Origin: an uncultured Akkermansia sp.
Lineage (GTDB): Bacteria; Verrucomicrobiota; Verrucomicrobiia; Verrucomicrobiales; Akkermansiaceae
NCBI GenBank assembly: GCA_904501975.1
Contig: CAJGCZ010000017.1
Span: 1 to 41,228, forward strand
Length of the DNA: 41,228 bases
Direction of reading: 5' to 3'
Positions 1-7,842 of the stretch are shown one piece after another (within the stretch, counting starts at the first letter, position 1; each line of letters starts with the position of its first letter). The translations under genes and the position numbers were made by a program. The notes below the pieces were generated by a model, which had not been told where the DNA came from, searched no databases, and worked only from the letters and a program-made list of their open reading frames with translations.

Positions 1-20
1 GCGCTCGCGGTATTTGGGAG

Positions 21-143
21 GAGGAACGGCTTACGCCGTGGTGAAGAATGCCCGTTGGGCATGGTGAAGAATCTGCCTGCGGCAGATGGTGAAGAACAGC
101 TGGCGCTGTAGTGAAGAACGCACCTACGGTGCGTAGTACGGAG
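21..143. repeat. Array of five variable-stem hairpins with constant linker
   Basis: Five perfect inverted repeats follow each other. Stems are 26-30/35-39 (5 bp), 48-53/57-62 (6 bp), 71-77/81-87 (7 bp), 96-100/105-109 (5 bp) and 118-124/128-134 (7 bp), with loops of 3-4 nt (TTAC, GTT, TGC, TGGC, TAC). The stem sequences are unrelated to one another, but every stem opens with A and closes with T. Successive hairpins are joined by the same 8-nt linker, GGTGAAGA (AGTGAAGA once), at 40-47, 63-70, 88-95 and 110-117. Linker-to-linker distances are 23, 25 and 22 nt, so this is neither a fixed-length tandem repeat nor a coding repeat. The array may continue beyond the left edge. Function unknown. Confidence 0.85.
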
Positions 144-193
144 GGCCGACAAACTACCATTTATCAACTAAAAACTAGAACAGAGCGTTACAG

Positions 194-223
194 AAAAAGC
201 CCGCCAATTCGCGGGCTTTTTTG
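194..223. terminator. Bidirectional rho-independent terminator
   Basis: GCCCGC (199-204) and GCGGGC (211-216) form a stem with a 6-nt loop, flanked by an A-run on one side and a T-run on the other. It therefore works as an intrinsic terminator on both strands. On the minus strand it ends the topoisomerase gene. On the plus strand it would close whatever is transcribed through the hairpin array from the left. Confidence 0.9.
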
Positions 224-267
224 TTCCAATGCCACGTCCCAATTGAGGAGGCGGCGAGAATAAAAGG

Positions 268-2406
268 TTAAAGCAATCCCAAGTCCATTTGCTGCACGTT
301 GGGTTCCGGCTCCTGCGGTTGCGTAAGCTCAGCGGGAGCAGCCTCCGTGGCGGCAGTCTCCGGGTCTACAGGCGGGGGTGTAGGCATAATGGCCACCTCG
401 GTTTCTTCTGCGGGCGGGGCATCCGGATCCGGGGCGGTGGGCATAATGCGAGCCACACGCTCCACTTGGTTCTTGGTAACAATGTTGCCGAGCACTTGGC
501 GACCTTTAACACGCAAGTGACCAAAGTCGTATGGGATAGGACGGCGCAAGCGCTTCAGCTGATTCTTCAGGTAGACGTTCACGGACATGTCGCCGCTTTC
601 CTCCTCGGTGCGATGAACAGAGAAGAAGAAAATGCGAGAGCCCTTTGTGCCTTGAGTAAGGGGGTATTCGCGGTCGCGCGTAAAGCCGCCCAAGTGGAAA
701 CGCTTGGCGTAGGTGATGCCGTCCTTACCATCGCGGTAAATCATGTTGAACACCCAATCATCGCCGGGACGCAGCACACGGATATCCAAGAGCTTCTTAC
801 CCACATAGAACTTCTCCTGCACGCGACGCACCATCAGGTTACCTTGGTTATCCACCGTCAGAATATCACTCAGGGTAGAGCATTTTTCCACCGGTTCACC
901 CTTGCGCACACCGTAACCGGCAAATCCTTCTTCATCGATGTAAAGCATCTCATTCTCCACCGCGGCCTCGGCACGAGTCATGGTATCGAAGGTGGTCAAC
1001 TCCGTGCGGCGCGGCCAAGCATCACCATACTTCTTACGCAGGTTCTCAAACCAGCGAATGGTGTAACGGGTGAGCTGTGCCAGGTTTTTACGGGTCTGCT
1101 CAATCTCCGCCTCCAAACCGGCAATATGTTTCTCAGCCTCGTGAATCTCGTACTTGGCAATCTTTTTGATGCGAATTTCCGTCAGGCGAATAATGTCGTC
1201 CTTGGTCACGGGGCGCCAGAAATCCACCACAAAGGGAGCCAAGCGCTCATCAATCTCGCGCAGCGATTGCTCCCAGCTTTCACTCTCCTCCAGCACCTTA
1301 TAGATGCGGTTTTCAATAAAGATTTTCTCCAAACTGGCCAGCATCCAGCCTTCCTGCAACTCATTCAAGCGCACCTCCAGCTCACGGCGCAGCGTCTCGC
1401 GAGTAAAGTCCACGTTGTGTTTCAGGATTTCGCTCACTCCCATAAACACCGGCTTGCGGTCCATAATCACCACAGCACGCGGAGAAATACTCTTTTGGCA
1501 ATCCGTAAAGGCATACAGAGCATGGCAGGTTTTCTCCACATCCGCCCCGGGTGCCAAATGAATAAGGATATCAGCCTCAGCAGCCGTGTTATCCTCAATC
1601 TTAGCCACCTTGAGCTTGCCCTTCTCCATGGCCTTTTCGATACTCTCGATGAGAGAATCCGTCGTTGTACCAAAAGGCACCTCCGTGATACGGATAACCC
1701 TCTTGCTGGACGTATCCAAACGGGCACGAGAGCGCAAGCGGCTGTTGCCTGTGCCATCATTATAACAGGAAACATCCAGCAAGCCACCGGTGGGGAAATC
1801 CGGATACAGCTCAAACTCCTCACCACGCAGATAGTGAATGGCAGCCTCTATCAACTCGTTAAAATTGTGCGGCAAAATAAGGCAATTCATGCCCACGGCA
1901 ATACCCAAAGCCCCCTGAGCCAACAGCAACGGAAACTTTACCGGCAAGGCAATGGGCTCCTTATTTCGACCATCGTAGCTCAGCTTCCAATCCGTTACCT
2001 TGGGGCTATACACCACCTCTTTGGCAAAGGCAGACAAACGAGCCTCAATATAACGGGCGGCTGCGGCAGAGTCACCCGTCAGGATATTACCCCAGTTACC
2101 CTGCGTATCGATAAGCAAACCTTTTTGGCCGAGTGTAACCAAGGCACTACCGATGGAAGCATCGCCATGCGGGTGGTATTTCATGGTATCACCCACAATG
2201 TTAGCCACCTTGTTATAGCGGCCATCGTCCATGCGCTCCATGGAATGCAAAATGCGGCGCTGCACCGGCTTAAGGCCATCAATAATATGGGGCACCGCAC
2301 GCTCCAAAATCACATACGAAGCATACTCCAGGTAGTAATCACCGAACATTCGTTGAATCTTGCTCGGGTTCTCCTGTAGGTATATCGGTGTGCTCTCGTT
2401 ACTCAT
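268..2406 (-). CDS. Type II topoisomerase subunit A (GyrA/ParC family, ParC-like)
   Basis: DNA-cleaving subunit of a type IIA topoisomerase, 712 aa. The N-terminal breakage-reunion domain shows QRRIL (about 49-53), YHPHGD (about 77-82) and the catalytic tyrosine Y119 in ARYIEARLS. A coiled-coil stretch lies at about 425-455. The C-terminal part is a shortened beta-pinwheel (about 490-650) with KRFHLGGFTRDREYPLTQGT, the style of Bacteroidetes ParC. I see no GyrA box (QRRGGKG), which argues for decatenase/topo IV-like activity rather than gyrase. The tail of about 60 residues is Pro/Glu/Ala-rich and low in complexity. It should pair with a ParE/GyrB-type ATPase, but none is in the window. The start codon lies 11 nt from a promoter -10. 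The GyrA-versus-ParC assignment is uncertain; the family is not. Confidence 0.9.
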   Translation of the reverse strand: MSNESTPIYLQENPSKIQRMFGDYYLEYASYVILERAVPHIIDGLKPVQRRILHSMERMDDGRYNKVANIVGDTMKYHPHGDASIGSALVTLGQKGLLIDTQGNWGNILTGDSAAAARYIEARLSAFAKEVVYSPKVTDWKLSYDGRNKEPIALPVKFPLLLAQGALGIAVGMNCLILPHNFNELIEAAIHYLRGEEFELYPDFPTGGLLDVSCYNDGTGNSRLRSRARLDTSSKRVIRITEVPFGTTTDSLIESIEKAMEKGKLKVAKIEDNTAAEADILIHLAPGADVEKTCHALYAFTDCQKSISPRAVVIMDRKPVFMGVSEILKHNVDFTRETLRRELEVRLNELQEGWMLASLEKIFIENRIYKVLEESESWEQSLREIDERLAPFVVDFWRPVTKDDIIRLTEIRIKKIAKYEIHEAEKHIAGLEAEIEQTRKNLAQLTRYTIRWFENLRKKYGDAWPRRTELTTFDTMTRAEAAVENEMLYIDEEGFAGYGVRKGEPVEKCSTLSDILTVDNQGNLMVRRVQEKFYVGKKLLDIRVLRPGDDWVFNMIYRDGKDGITYAKRFHLGGFTRDREYPLTQGTKGSRIFFFSVHRTEEESGDMSVNVYLKNQLKRLRRPIPYDFGHLRVKGRQVLGNIVTKNQVERVARIMPTAPDPDAPPAEETEVAIMPTPPPVDPETAATEAAPAELTQPQEPEPNVQQMDLGLL

Positions 2407-2417
2407 ACGCTTTGCCT

Positions 2418-2446
2418 AGTCTAGCAAATTTTCACCCGGCTTTCAA
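2418..2446 (-). promoter_or_regulatory. sigma70 promoter of topoisomerase A gene
   Basis: On the minus strand, TTGAAA (2441-2446), a 17-bp spacer and TAGACT (2418-2423). The -10 ends 11 nt before the ATG at 2406, so the predicted leader is only about 5 nt. No convincing Shine-Dalgarno sequence is present. Confidence 0.65.
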
Positions 2447-2573
2447 GCGTCTTTTCCTGCCATAGCTGCAAAAGCGGCAATTTTTAGCGAGCCGCCACCC
2501 GTGGTCAGCTATATGAGCAGGCCATCATTTGCCCTCATTATGGGATTTCGCATGCGTTTAACCCGGAAATTGC

Positions 2574-2600
2574 TTGACAATTAGAATACTTTGCTATAAG
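2574..2600 (+). promoter_or_regulatory. sigma70 promoter of obgE
   Basis: Consensus TTGACA (2574-2579), a 15-bp spacer and TATAAG (2595-2600). The ATG of obgE begins 9 nt after the -10, predicting an almost leaderless mRNA. The open frame extends upstream through the promoter itself, which excludes the longer start. Confidence 0.7.
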
Positions 2601-2609
2601 GTTTGGCCC

Positions 2610-3647
2610 ATGTTCGTAGACAACATTCGTATTTTTGCCAAAGCAGGCAAGGGAGGAAACGGTTTGGCCAGTTTCCGTCGTGAAAAGTTTGTCCCCCGTG
2701 GCGGCCCCGATGGCGGCGACGGCGGCGACGGCGGCAGCGTCATTCTTGAGGTCAGCACCGGCACGAATGATTTGCGCAACTATTTCTATGACCCGAAGCT
2801 GCTTGCCACAGATGGCATGCCCGGCATGCACGCCCGTAAGCATGGACGCGATGGCAAGACGGTCATCGGCAAAGTGCCTCCCGGCACCATCGTTTACCGC
2901 AGCAATGCTGCCACCATGCAAGAAGCTACTTGGCTGGAGCGTGAGGGAGACGGTATTGAACTTGAACAAATTGCAGACCTTACCGAGCCCGGCGAGCGCT
3001 TTGTGCTCTGCCAGGGTGGCAAAGGAGGCCGCGGCAACTGGCACTTCCGCACAGCCACAGACCAGGCCCCGCTCAAGTTTGAATACGGCACCGAGGCAGA
3101 AAGCGGCGTCTTCTTCTTTGAGCTTCGCCGCATTGCCGATGCCGGCCTTGTAGGGTACCCGAATGCCGGCAAGAGCACACTGCTTGGCGCCATTTCCCGC
3201 GCCACCCCCAAGGTAGCAAGTTACCCCTTCACCACCCTGCAACCCATTGTTGGCGTTGTGGAGTTTGAGGACTTCAGCCGCTGCGTAGTAGCAGACATTC
3301 CCGGTATTATTGAGGGAGCCTCCGAGAACCGCGGCCTGGGCCACGAGTTCCTTCGCCACATTATGCGCTGCCAAGTACTGCTGTTTGTGGTGGACATGAC
3401 CGGCTTGGAGCACGACCCCATTGAGGCCATTCAAACCCTGCGCAAGGAAATTAAGCTGTACTCCGAGGAGCTTGCTGCCCGCGATTGGATTATTTTGGCT
3501 AACAAGATGGATGATCCCACCGCAGAAGAGAACCTGACCTACCTGCGCCAGCGTTTCCCCAAGATTGAGATTCTGCCCATCTCTGCCGCCATGGGTGACG
3601 GCATCCCCGCTCTCAAGGAGCGTCTTAAATCTCTGCTGCAAAAGTAA
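2610..3647 (+). CDS. obgE: GTPase Obg/CgtA
   Basis: Essential ribosome-associated GTPase involved in 50S assembly and stress control, 345 aa. The N-terminal glycine-rich Obg fold (about 1-170) includes KAGKGGNG, the GGPDGGDGGDGG stretch, and QGGKGGRGN near 135-143. The G domain has P-loop GYPNAGKST at 182-190, switch I SYPFTTLQP, switch II DIPG and the NKMD base-specificity motif. The start FVDNIRIFAKAGKGG is canonical for the family; an upstream in-frame TTG lies in the promoter. The C-terminal OCT/TGS-type extension is absent, as in many bacteria. The stop TAA shares its last A with the ATG of the following phosphoesterase, so the two are translationally coupled. Confidence 0.97.
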   Translation: MFVDNIRIFAKAGKGGNGLASFRREKFVPRGGPDGGDGGDGGSVILEVSTGTNDLRNYFYDPKLLATDGMPGMHARKHGRDGKTVIGKVPPGTIVYRSNAATMQEATWLEREGDGIELEQIADLTEPGERFVLCQGGKGGRGNWHFRTATDQAPLKFEYGTEAESGVFFFELRRIADAGLVGYPNAGKSTLLGAISRATPKVASYPFTTLQPIVGVVEFEDFSRCVVADIPGIIEGASENRGLGHEFLRHIMRCQVLLFVVDMTGLEHDPIEAIQTLRKEIKLYSEELAARDWIILANKMDDPTAEENLTYLRQRFPKIEILPISAAMGDGIPALKERLKSLLQK

Positions 3648-4408
3648 TGCGCGTAGCGATACTTTCAGACATCCACGCCAACGCCGAAGCTCTTGAAGCT
3701 GTGTTGGCCGATGCCCGTGCACACGCAACCGAGCATTACTTATGCTTGGGCGATACCATCGGTTTTAACGGAGACCCCGCCGCCTGTATGAACAAGGCGG
3801 CGGAACTCTTTGAGGCCTATGTACGCGGCAACCACGAGCAAGCCCTTCTACAGCGAGGGCTGTTCGGCGTTCCCCTGTACACCACCATGATGGATCGCAC
3901 AACGGCAATGCTAACAGCTGAGAATATAGCCACCATCCGTGCGCTTCCCTTACAAGCAGAATGGAACGGCATTACTCTGGTGCATGCCTCCCCCGAAAAA
4001 GCGGGAGAATGGAAACGCATAAGCACCTTACCCTCTGCTCGTACCGCCTTTGAGCATTTTACCGGGCAACTTTGTTTTTACGGCCACACGCACCGTGCAG
4101 CCATCTTCAAGCAACAGGCGGATAATGGCAGCGTTGCCATCATACCGGCAGTGTACCAACAAAACGGCTCCTGTACCATCGAGTTGGAGCCCGGTTGCCG
4201 TTATCTTGTCAACCCGGGCTCTGTAGGACAACCCCGAGATTTCGACTGGAGAGCCGCTTATGCTTTGCTGGATACCGAGGCACAAACCCTCACGCTGCGT
4301 CGCCTTGAGTACGATGTAGAGGCGGCGGCTGCAAAAATATCCAACACCGGGCTTCCGGATACCTTTGCCACCGCCCTCCGTAAGGGCATTACCCCAACCG
4401 GTGATTAA
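3647..4408 (+). CDS. Calcineurin-like metallophosphoesterase (YfcE/MJ0936-type)
   Basis: Probable cytoplasmic phosphodiesterase or phosphatase with a dinuclear metal centre, 253 aa. All signature blocks are visible: D8-x-H10 in ILSDIHAN, GD at 35-36, GNHE at 61-64, H113 in LVHASPE and GHTH at 146-149. A second half with NPGSVGQPRD is typical of this subfamily. It starts within the stop codon of obgE (TAATG), so it belongs to the same operon. The substrate cannot be read from the sequence. Members of the family cleave cyclic nucleotides, bis-nucleoside polyphosphates or model phosphodiesters. Nothing downstream extends the operon: the next gene is on the opposite strand, 13 bp away. Confidence 0.88.
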   Translation: MRVAILSDIHANAEALEAVLADARAHATEHYLCLGDTIGFNGDPAACMNKAAELFEAYVRGNHEQALLQRGLFGVPLYTTMMDRTTAMLTAENIATIRALPLQAEWNGITLVHASPEKAGEWKRISTLPSARTAFEHFTGQLCFYGHTHRAAIFKQQADNGSVAIIPAVYQQNGSCTIELEPGCRYLVNPGSVGQPRDFDWRAAYALLDTEAQTLTLRRLEYDVEAAAAKISNTGLPDTFATALRKGITPTGD

Positions 4409-4421
4409 AGCCGAGGCTTCC

Positions 4422-4970
4422 TTATTTTCTACCGGCACAAATATCGCACACCCACTGCGAGGAAGCGTCCTTGATGGCCGGATAATGCTTGGGGAAGAAC
4501 GTGCGAATTAGAGAGAGCATGGACTCTCGTTTCAACATCATGTCGTAACACGTCAGCGGAGCATCTGAGGGCAACCAAAGGTATACATAAAACGAGCAAA
4601 ACGAACAAGTAAAATAGCTGAGTTGCAACAGCGAGCCTGTGCTCAAAGAGCGAATCTCCTTCGGCACTGAATCTGAATCACTCAAATATACCTCACGCAT
4701 ATCCGGAAAAGCGGAAACACGACTTACTGCATGGTTGGACTTGAGGGATGCAAGCAATGTAGCAGCTGATTTAGCTGTAAGAGGAGCTTCTTCCACACCT
4801 CCGCTTCCGCCGGGCTCGGCATAAAACAAGCGTAAGGAAGCTTTATGTGCATGCAGTTGAGAAAGCAAAGCTTGTTCCTCTGCCGGCATTAAATCATAAG
4901 TAGAATAAGGCCTCCCCTGTTTTGCACAGGAAAGCAGCAACAGGCAAAATAGGGGAAGAAGCCTTTTCAT
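4422..4970 (-). CDS. Putative lipoprotein, unknown function
   Basis: 182-aa protein with a type II signal peptide: a short basic start, a leucine-rich core and lipobox LLSC with the modified cysteine at position 15. It is expected to be a membrane-anchored periplasmic or outer-membrane-facing lipoprotein. The mature part contains two cysteine pairs (C-x2-C near residue 120 and CDIC near the C-terminus) that could form disulfides. I recognise no domain. It is the last gene of a four-gene minus-strand operon. Its ATG overlaps the upstream stop by 4 nt (ATGA at 4967-4970), which implies translational coupling. The company of two exported peptidases suggests an envelope role, but that is inference only. 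Confidence 0.75.
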   Translation of the reverse strand: MKRLLPLFCLLLLSCAKQGRPYSTYDLMPAEEQALLSQLHAHKASLRLFYAEPGGSGGVEEAPLTAKSAATLLASLKSNHAVSRVSAFPDMREVYLSDSDSVPKEIRSLSTGSLLQLSYFTCSFCSFYVYLWLPSDAPLTCYDMMLKRESMLSLIRTFFPKHYPAIKDASSQWVCDICAGRK

Positions 4971-5608
4971 GATTCTGCTGAGTGGCTCATGTGAAAACGC
5001 TCCAATAAAGCAGCGGGAACCTCCGTACCACGCTCGACAAGATAGCTGACAACAGCCCGCAGAGAATCCTCATTATTCTCCCACTCTTTATCGTCCATCA
5101 GGAGTTCTTCCAAGGTGGGAAGTCCGGCCTGTTGAGCGGGGGTAATGGTATTGGCGCCAAACTCATCGAGTACACGGGCGTGGTCAACACAACCGTGTTT
5201 TACAGCCCACAGCCACGGAGGGCAAGGCTCAACCTCTGCCACCATCCCCTGCTCTAATAAGAAGCGCAACACGTCTGGTTGCTCAAGATACATGGCCTCC
5301 ACCAAAGGACCATTAAGAGGCTCCGCAGCTATAATAATTTTTTGCCACTCGGCAGCGGTTTCATGCTGAAACAACACTTGGAGACAGGCTATGCTGCGCG
5401 TATGGCACAAGTATTCATACACTTCTATAATCAAGGACTCATCAGGGTCTCGCAATTCTTTGCGGTACTTTTTCAGCAAGGCATCAAACTCTGCTGTATT
5501 TTCTGCATCGATGGCCTTTGTCATTTTGCGCATCACGCTCGTTGTTTTTACAAAATAGTAAAGACCATAGAGCACGACACACAGCACAATTAAGAGAGCT
5601 TTAATCAT
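4967..5608 (-). CDS. Membrane-anchored ankyrin-like protein
   Basis: 213 aa. An N-terminal hydrophobic segment (about 3-19) is probably a signal anchor. The helical remainder contains ankyrin-like pairs, for example GPLVEAMYLEQPDVLRFLLEQG (split as two helices near 105-125), followed by PWLWAVKHGCVDHARVLDEFGA. The ankyrin assignment rests on spacing and the helix-turn-helix pattern, and is moderate. No catalytic motif is seen. It lies 24 nt downstream of an M3 peptidase and overlaps the lipoprotein gene by 4 nt, so all four are likely one transcript. It may be an immunity-like, scaffold or inhibitor partner of the exported peptidases; there is no direct evidence. Confidence 0.7.
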   Translation of the reverse strand: MIKALLIVLCVVLYGLYYFVKTTSVMRKMTKAIDAENTAEFDALLKKYRKELRDPDESLIIEVYEYLCHTRSIACLQVLFQHETAAEWQKIIIAAEPLNGPLVEAMYLEQPDVLRFLLEQGMVAEVEPCPPWLWAVKHGCVDHARVLDEFGANTITPAQQAGLPTLEELLMDDKEWENNEDSLRAVVSYLVERGTEVPAALLERFHMSHSAES

Positions 5609-5632
5609 AAAACGAAGATGAGCGTTTGATTA

Positions 5633-7834
5633 TTACTGTTTTTTAGCATGCAGAAGCGCCGCAGGATTGGGCTCTCGCCCAAGGAAATCGCGGTAAATTT
5701 GCGCAGCAGGCTTACTATCCCCCGGCTCTAAAATCGTTTTGCGGTAATGCTGCCACACCTCCGGGTTAAGCATGCCCTTTTCCTGAATATGGTTAAACGC
5801 GTCCGCCGACAAGGACTCCGACCATTTGTAGGAATAATACCCGGCAGCATAGCCACCTTGGAAGCAGTGCAGCAAATTACGCATAACCGAGGGCGGAGTA
5901 ACGGTATACGGAGCAGTCCACTGTGCAAGAAGCTCAGAGGAAGCGGCATCCAACTCTTTACCGGCAAAGTGTTTCTCGTAGTTCATGTGTAGTTCCAAAT
6001 CCAATTTGGCAACGGTAAGCGAGCGCATGTGCGAGGTAGCCGGCATAAAGCTACGGCTGGCGGCCAACTTGCCCAACAAATCCGCAGGATAAGGCTCACC
6101 CGTTTGATAATGGAACGCGAATTGCGAAAGCACAGCGGGTTGCCATGCCAAATTTTCCAGCAACTGGCTGGGCGTTTCAGCAAAATCCCAAGCAATCGTA
6201 GGCGAGCCCTGCCTCCTATAGCGAGTGCGCCCCAACATATAATGCATCATGTGCCCGAACTCATGGAAGAGGATTTGTAACTCCGGATGCGAGAACAACA
6301 CCGGCTGCCCGGGAGCAGGAGGATTGAAAGAAGCCATGAGTGCAGCCAAATGCGGCTCAGACATAGAGCCTTCTGCCCCCGTTTTACCTATGCGCAACGG
6401 CATACACCACGCACCGGGGCGCTTGCCTTGGCGCGCCAGCAAATCCATGTAAAATGAACCCAAAAGCTCACCCGTGGCGGCATCATGAACGGCGTACAAT
6501 CTTACATCCGGGTGCCACACCTCAGCATTACCGGCAGCCAATGCTGCCCCGGATTCCACACACTGAGTCGGCACGGCGCGATATGTAACACCAAACAAAT
6601 GTCCGCACAGGTTGAAGAGCCCCTCTATCACCTTATCCTTTTCCAAATAAGGGCGAATGGATGATGTATTAAACGCAAAATGCTGGCCTGCCATCATGGA
6701 GGTGTATTTGGTCTCATCCCAAGGCTCAAGCTGTGTTACTTTTTCGTTTTTCAGTTGCGACACATACTCCAGCAACTTAGCATTTTCGGCATCAAAAGCA
6801 GGTTTCAACTCCTGAAGCACGCCATCTACAAAGGCCAAGGCGGCGGCACCATCCTCTACCATGCGGTTGGCTGCTTTCATATCGGCATAATTATCATAGC
6901 CGATGAGGCGAGCATATTCGTGCCGCAACTCTATCATGCGCGCCACAATGGGAGCATTATCATATTTTCCGGCAGCGCCGATACTCTTTGTTGCCTCCCA
7001 GCATTTGCGGCGGGTATCTGCCACATTGGCATAGCGCACGGCATCCTGAGCCACGCCGTTGGTAAGAGTAAGCAACCACGCCGGATTCTCATCGGTGGAA
7101 AGCCCACGTGAGCGCGCCTCAGCTTCTGCTAAAGCTAAGCGATTTTCGGGGATACCCCGCAACACCTCTTTATCCGTAACCAACCACGACCACGCTGCTG
7201 TAGACGCGCTAATATTGTTGCCATACATCATGGCAAGTTTGCCTAACTCCGTATTAATAGCAGCCTTGCGTTGTTTTTGCTCCGGCGACAGATTAGCCCC
7301 GCCATGAATAAAGTGTTGCACCGTTTGGCGGACAATGCGTTGTTCTTCAGCGGATAAATCTTGCACCCAGGGTTGCTCAGACGCCGTTTTAAGAGCTTGC
7401 CAAAGAGCGTCATTTTGCATGAGCTCTGCATCGAACTGATGCAAGGCCCCCATAAGATAGCCCTGCACTTGCTGCAACATACGGTTGCCCGTTACAGCTG
7501 TAAGGTGGTGCAAATATTGCTGACTTTGCTCTAAATGCACCACGGCTTCGCCATACGCAATGAAGGTATTACGGAATGTCATTTGCTCCGGGGTAAGCGC
7601 AGCTATAGCAGCCAGCTCACGGCGTGCAATCTGCACGGCAGCCTCGGTATCTTCCACCGCTTGTTGCGGAGTCATGGAAGACCACGAGGGATAGCCCGCC
7701 TTACGGAAAAGCGGATGCGCAATTTGGCTCTCGCTGCTGAGCTTATCTACGGCTTGCGGAGCCTGCTGAGCCATAGCCCCTGCTCCTAAAGCCAGCAAAC
7801 AGAAAAGAGAAAGATTGAATGAATTTACCTTCAT
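5633..7834 (-). CDS. Exported M3-family metallopeptidase (second copy)
   Basis: Zinc oligopeptidase of the thimet/Dcp/oligopeptidase A family (MEROPS M3), 733 aa, normal length. A Sec signal peptide ends at about AMA-QQ (residues 20-24). The zinc site is H524-E-F-G-H528, with the third ligand E553 in DFAETPSQLLEN, exactly 25 residues after the second histidine as in thimet oligopeptidase. The family's C-terminal tyrosine-rich segment (YAAGYYSYKWSE) is also present. It should cleave short peptides in the periplasm. It starts 8 nt after the stop of a diverged paralogue, without a Shine-Dalgarno site. Family members in model bacteria are often cytoplasmic, so the signal peptide is informative. 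Confidence 0.93.
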   Translation of the reverse strand: MKVNSFNLSLFCLLALGAGAMAQQAPQAVDKLSSESQIAHPLFRKAGYPSWSSMTPQQAVEDTEAAVQIARRELAAIAALTPEQMTFRNTFIAYGEAVVHLEQSQQYLHHLTAVTGNRMLQQVQGYLMGALHQFDAELMQNDALWQALKTASEQPWVQDLSAEEQRIVRQTVQHFIHGGANLSPEQKQRKAAINTELGKLAMMYGNNISASTAAWSWLVTDKEVLRGIPENRLALAEAEARSRGLSTDENPAWLLTLTNGVAQDAVRYANVADTRRKCWEATKSIGAAGKYDNAPIVARMIELRHEYARLIGYDNYADMKAANRMVEDGAAALAFVDGVLQELKPAFDAENAKLLEYVSQLKNEKVTQLEPWDETKYTSMMAGQHFAFNTSSIRPYLEKDKVIEGLFNLCGHLFGVTYRAVPTQCVESGAALAAGNAEVWHPDVRLYAVHDAATGELLGSFYMDLLARQGKRPGAWCMPLRIGKTGAEGSMSEPHLAALMASFNPPAPGQPVLFSHPELQILFHEFGHMMHYMLGRTRYRRQGSPTIAWDFAETPSQLLENLAWQPAVLSQFAFHYQTGEPYPADLLGKLAASRSFMPATSHMRSLTVAKLDLELHMNYEKHFAGKELDAASSELLAQWTAPYTVTPPSVMRNLLHCFQGGYAAGYYSYKWSESLSADAFNHIQEKGMLNPEVWQHYRKTILEPGDSKPAAQIYRDFLGREPNPAALLHAKKQ

Positions 7835-7842
7835 AACGCGTG

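Noticed and set aside
21..143. CRISPR array
   Set aside because: The constant part is only 8 nt, the variable parts are perfect self-palindromes of 13-17 nt, and no cas genes are present.
21..143. Repeat protein coding region
   Set aside because: Linker spacing is 23, 25 and 22 nt, which breaks any reading frame.
289..2379. 696-codon open frame antisense to the topoisomerase gene
   Set aside because: It mirrors the full length of a clearly conserved gene, has no recognisable protein motif, promoter or ribosome site, and reflects third-position composition of the real gene.
2538..3728. 396-codon open frame antisense to obgE
   Set aside because: Antisense shadow of obgE; no domain or start signal, and it would run through the obgE promoter.
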